DNA of 64,000 nucleotides from Bathymodiolus brooksi (Eukaryota; Mollusca; Bivalvia; Mytilida; Modiolidae). The notes under the pieces are model-generated. The model was not told the DNA's origin, searched no databases, and was given only the letters and a program-made list of their open reading frames with translations. Location: NCBI GenBank assembly GCA_963680875.1, contig OY804583.1, forward strand, positions 37,011,982-37,075,981. The letters are read 5' to 3'. The first letter of the stretch is position 1. The number at the start of each line of letters is the position of its first letter. Position numbers and translations under genes: made by a program. Shown here in pieces: positions 60,553-64,000 of the stretch.

Positions 60553-61007
60553 GTAATTTTTTTATTTTATTTATTTATACTCAGATATATACACATACAT
60601 ATACATATTAATATAACTTGTAAGACAGCTATGTGGATGTAAAATAAAGAAAATAAACATGTATATAAATATTGCTGTAGTCTGTTAATGTTTTTATTTA
60701 AAGGGGCATTATCTGCCAAAATCGTAATTTTTTGTTAACCATAAAAACAATCAGATATGATTGATAAAACGTGTTTCTGTAACTTATAAATGTTTTGAGA
60801 TCGATCAAGAAATGGACGCCATCTTATTAATTACATACAGTTGCATACGGAGAAAGCGAGGTCAAATTATTTGCTTGGTACTATAAGCTGTTTAATTTGA
60901 AATATTTACCTTTATTTCATCATTTTAAAGCTATTTACCAATTTCGTAGCTAATGCATCTTTAACAAATTTTATACATCAATATAATAACTCATTTTTAC
61001 ATTTCAG

Positions 61008-61301
61008 GTTGGCATCGCCGCTTCATAGACAAAGCTGGGGGGGTCAAACTTGCACTTTTATAAGTTGGTTCCAGCACTAATGAAAGAAGCCAGATCCGTC
61101 GGGGTAACTGTCCGTCTAGTTGAAGAGCACTCGTTGCGTAGATACCAAAGGGTAACCTTCAAGAAATCTCAAGGCAGATTGGCAGAGTTGTGGGACAAAT
61201 ATGAAGCCAAGACCATCAGGACTTCAGACTTTCTAAGAAGTGTTAGCAATATTTACGCAACTCCGGTACCAACATCCCAGGACATTGTTAGCGAGTCATA
61301 A
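61008..61301 (+). pseudogene. MULE transposase last exon with frameshift
   Basis: The exon completes NNDVEG and reads WHRRFIDKAGG, reaching a run of seven G (61037-61043). With six G the frame would continue into the open SNLHFYKLVPALMKEA stretch; as written it meets TAA soon after. The downstream frame is open to TAA 61299-61301. Conserved NNDVEGWHRR is the family's C-terminal signature including the last catalytic acidic residue. Confidence 0.82.
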
Positions 61302-61476
61302 CTCTATTGTGTTTGTATGCTATGTGTATAGCATTGTGAATGTACCTGTATCTTATATAAGTCATAACTCTTTTGTATAATGATGTGTTTATATACTGAT
61401 GTGTTCAATATAATTAGTGCTTATATTAATTATGTGCTGAGTATTGTTAAATTATATTGTTACATGATGATGAAAT

Positions 61477-61482
61477 AATAAA
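61477..61482 (+). terminator. Candidate polyadenylation signal of the MULE gene
   Basis: AATAAA lies about 180 bp after the last stop codon of the decayed transposase gene. Confidence 0.5.
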
Positions 61483-61639
61483 AACTTACAATCTGATAAT
61501 TGCTTTGTTTTTTATGCAATATAAAAGAACATTAACCAGGTACTTCTATAAATTACATTCATATAGACGAAATAAGCAAAAAACTTAATTAGATTGGTAC
61601 ATACCTGTAAGTACTAAACATATCTATGTCTCTAATGAG

Positions 61640-62080
61640 TCTAGTATTTGGAAGAGTCCACTGGACAATTACAAAAAAAAATAAAAAAATAAAAAAAAAA
61701 ATAAATATCTGTATATATCATTTGTAGATATTTAACAAGTTATTAACTTCTTCTGAACACCGAAATAGAAATAAACCATTCATATACAGAGGTCATCAAG
61801 GGTCGGTGCCTAAAGGACATTTAGATTGGAAATGATTAAACAAAATGAAATTAAAGTCCTCCTCATGGACAATGTACATGGAGGAAATGTGCATCATATA
61901 TATTTGGAAGAGTCCACGGCACAATTACAAAAAAAAAAAAAAAAAAAACTAAATACCTGTATATATCATTTGTAGATATTTAACAAGTTATTAACTTGAA
62001 CAAGTTATTAATAAAAATGAAATTAAAGTCCTCCTCATGGACAATGTACATGGAGGAAATGTGCATCATATATATGCAGA
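61640..62080. repeat. Imperfect duplication, about 220-bp units
   Basis: TTTGGAAGAGTCCACNGGAC/ACGGC plus A-run, ATATCATTTGTAGATATTTA, ATTAAAGTCCTCCTCATGGA and AATGTGCATCATATATAT occur at 61648-61902 and again at 61903-62076, the second shortened. Confidence 0.85.
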
Positions 62081-62289
62081 CACTGAACTTTTATCGGCAA
62101 GATTATTGATTATTTTAAGCATGGCTAGATATAGTCAGACGTTTATATTTAGTTTATTTTCGTATCAATGGTAAACATTTACTGGTACAAAACACAACTG
62201 TACTTACTAGACAGTTTTAATTCTTCAATTATTAAAACGTATTGGATATATTTAATTTGCTGAATAGTGTTCAACTATTTATGACAAAA

Positions 62290-62407
62290 ATGGGGGCCGA
62301 TTTGACTTGGGGCCGATTTGACTGGGGCCGATTTGATTGAGGCCGATTTGACTGGGGCCGATTTGACTTTGGGCCGATTTGGTTTGGGGCCGATTTGACC
62401 TGTTACC
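62290..62407. repeat. Right end of MULE: 16-17 bp subterminal repeats
   Basis: About seven units of GGGGCCGATTTGACTTG type, the inverse complement of the left-end units, ending GGCCGATTTGACCTGTTACC beside CTCTAT. Confidence 0.92.
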
Positions 62408-62560
62408 CTCTATACAACATTATGTGATAAAGTTTGTCACTGACTTGCGGTAGGTCAGTGGTTTTCTCTGTGTGCTCCTGTTTCCTCCACCAATAAAACT
62501 GACTGCCACAATATAATTGAAATAATGTTGGAAGTAGCATTAAACGCCCAAACCCAGAAA
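62408..62560 (+). mobile_element. Meta-domain-like SINE, right half, after the MULE
   Basis: CTCTATACAACATTATGTGA, GACTTGCGGTAGGTCAGTGG, TTTCCTCCACCAATAAAACT and AGTAGCATTAAACGCCC complete the SINE begun at 56120. Confidence 0.85.
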
Positions 62561-64000
62561 TGACTGCTATTGTTTGCATACAAATAAGCAATGTTTAATA
62601 TAGTACAGTAAAATGCTAGAGTTATGTTTCCTTGATAATTTGTCAGCACCATGATATATTATTGGAAAATATGGTTTCTGCAAGTTTAAATTTTTAGTAT
62701 AATATGGTAAGATTTGAATTGGGGGTTTTAAAGGGGATTTTAGTGGGGGTCAATATAGGGAGGTACTAACTATATAAAGTGAAAATTCCTTAATTATAAA
62801 GAGGGAGAGGCGCTAAGGTGCAAAATTGGCCCCACATTTTATCAAAAAATAATGCTTGACATAGAATAAAAACAATTTACTAATTTGATTGTTATATTTA
62901 CAAATTTTCAAAAAATAAATTTTCCGTGTCATTGGGTGCGCTATGACGTCATAATGACATCATGATTAGACGGATAATGCTAAAAATGGACTATAAACGA
63001 CATATTCAATGTACATTTTAGCTATTTTATATACCTCCACAGTCTTCCATCAACACCAAATTGAGCAATTGTTTTGAGTATAGAGGGTTAATGATTGTAT
63101 CAAAATATTTTGTTGGTGGAGGATTGTGGAGGTTGTTAAATATTAATTTATTTATAACCTCGGCCAGACCCTTAAAATCAATATTTTCACTCTTCTGATT
63201 GTATATATGATACCATTATGTATATATACACAATCTCTGTACATTTTATGATTCATTTCAAGTAATGAAATTCATCAGTAAATAACTTGTTTCTGTAAAT
63301 AATTGTATTTATTTTAAAAACAGTTTGTATACATTGAAACCAGGAGAAAAACTCAGTGCAAGCAGTCCGGCGTCAACGCGATGAAAAGAACTGGGGACTA
63401 TAAGTTCCATATATGGCCCCATATTTAATGAATCATTATCTTAGAAAATACTTGATTAAAATTTGATGTGTTTTATTTTATAGACGACATCATACTTTTG
63501 ATGTTAAAACTTGTTTCCAACAAAATCGATACGTATTTGACGTCATTGTGACGTCATGAACGTTATTTGTTTTCTGTATTTCGTGGAATTTTATATAACA
63601 TAAAAATAAAATAAACACCACTTCATCCAAAATATTTTTTTTTCATAAGCTCTCAATTATTGATTATATATTTTCTTCCGGGGTACTGAAATAGTTATTA
63701 CTACCGGGATACTGAGGTAGGTTTAATGGTCTATCGATGCTACTTCTAAAATGAAGTAAAATAGTTTGATCCAAAAGGAGTAGATATTTTTTGGGCACAA
63801 TCCAACATATCCTTAAGAAGAGTTTGAAGATACCACAGGTGCAATCAAAATCCGTATATGCGTTCTGTCATGTGCATAAGTTATTGTTTGCATGATTGAC
63901 AGACAATATTCATCATATTGTTTTCTAGCTTCTGAACTGTCGATCGAGAAAAAAATAAAATATTCTAGGAAGGCAGCATATAGCCAGTCAATGAGGTTTG
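62561..64000. other. AT-rich DNA, no gene recognised
   Basis: No exon or known repeat family was identified. Two loosely similar blocks are present: TTGGCCCCACATTTTATC...ATGACGTCATAATGAC (about 62827-62960) and ATGGCCCCATATTTAATG...TTGACGTCATTGTGAC (about 63413-63553). They may be diverged copies of one element. GACGTCA motifs are CRE-like, but this is not evidence of regulation. Confidence 0.4.

Larger units (their letters stand above)
56820..61301 (+). pseudogene. PHD finger / FLYWCH / MULE transposase gene, decayed
   Basis: Exons can be placed at 56820-57029, 57838-57995, 58321-58433, 58724-58916, 59223-59402, 60211-60552 and 61008-61301. In order they encode a C4HC3 PHD finger, an acidic linker, a FLYWCH-like domain (TTNWRCCIRNKSVWCKAT, then HVHSSDPG), a helical segment (AIREASVNVYKSAGDIVQEA) and the C-terminal MULE transposase part (AVFPDADIKGCAFHW, RTNNDVEGWHRR). 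Such genes act in cut-and-paste transposition of Mutator-like elements in animals. Damage: a phase break in exon 4 near 58750, the stretch for the first catalytic Asp motifs absent between exons 5 and 6, TAA at 60279, and one extra G in the 7-G run at 61037-61043. Stop codon TAA 61299-61301, with an AATAAA at 61477. This is a dead transposase gene; the PHD part might still be expressed. Confidence 0.85.
56246..62407 (+). mobile_element. Mutator-like (MULE) DNA transposon with tandem-repeat inverted ends
   Basis: The ends are inverted clusters of a 16-17 bp motif, CAAGTCAAATCGGCCCC on the left (to about 56440, some 10-11 copies) and GGGGCCGATTTGACTTG on the right (from about 62290, some 7 copies). 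The element sits within one Meta-like SINE, whose two halves abut it exactly, and CTCTAT at 56240-56245 recurs at 62408-62413. This target duplication is 6 bp perfect, or 9 with mismatches. It encodes a PHD finger, a FLYWCH-like zinc domain and MULE transposase remnants on the plus strand. Stops, a frameshift and loss of the catalytic core show that this copy is inactive. It lies after the kinesin exon at 55513, so probably in a kinesin intron. Confidence 0.88.

Noticed and set aside
62940..63560. GACGTCA (CRE-like) sites as a promoter
   Set aside because: They occur in two loosely repeated blocks with no gene beside them; more likely part of an old repeat.

Overview
This is a gene-poor, AT-rich window from an animal genome, dominated by tandem repeats. 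Exons with GT/AG borders, a kinesin-3 (KIF13-type) gene and many copies of two tRNA-headed SINE-like families indicate a metazoan. One SINE family has a body that resembles the Meta-domain SINEs of molluscs, and the other ends in a CACT-type tail. Together they suggest a mollusc, perhaps a limpet-like gastropod; the genus-level guess is weak and comes from memory of repeat styles. No prokaryotic features, CRISPR arrays, or genuine tRNA or rRNA genes were seen.

Layout. 1-23741 is one uninterrupted 96-bp satellite array of about 247 monomers with nested higher-order periods. 23742-31446 is AT-rich DNA with a 30-bp minisatellite, a foldback transposon with ~178-bp inverted ends and a 9-bp target duplication (26360-27048), SINEs, and one doubtful small exon. 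31449-37027 (+) holds the 3' exons of a KIF13-like kinesin, ending in a CAP-Gly domain and a basic tail. An in-frame TAG sits just before the CAP-Gly domain where the family usually has Trp. 37028-51650 is mostly minisatellites (26, ~85, ~43, 79 and 28 bp units) and SINEs. 51652-55759 (+) holds three internal KIF13-type exons, which belong upstream of the CAP-Gly end in a normal protein. So the window has the end of a KIF13 gene followed by the middle of one: a second, tandem or broken, copy, or a misordered assembly. 56246-62407 is a Mutator-like DNA transposon. Its ends are inverted clusters of 16-17 bp repeats, it interrupts a SINE, and it carries a decayed PHD finger / FLYWCH / MULE transposase gene. 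The rest, to 64000, is AT-rich with no gene seen.

The unifying theme is repeat turnover. At least four of the minisatellites appear to be amplified pieces of the two SINE families: the tRNA-like A-box region, the SINE head, the SINE middle, and a reversed SINE inside the transposon. The relative order of events can be read from nesting: SINE first, then transposon insertion into it, then a SINE inside the transposon and its amplification. Long open frames across these arrays are by-products of repeat units that lack stop codons. I did not recognise a new defence or catalytic system.
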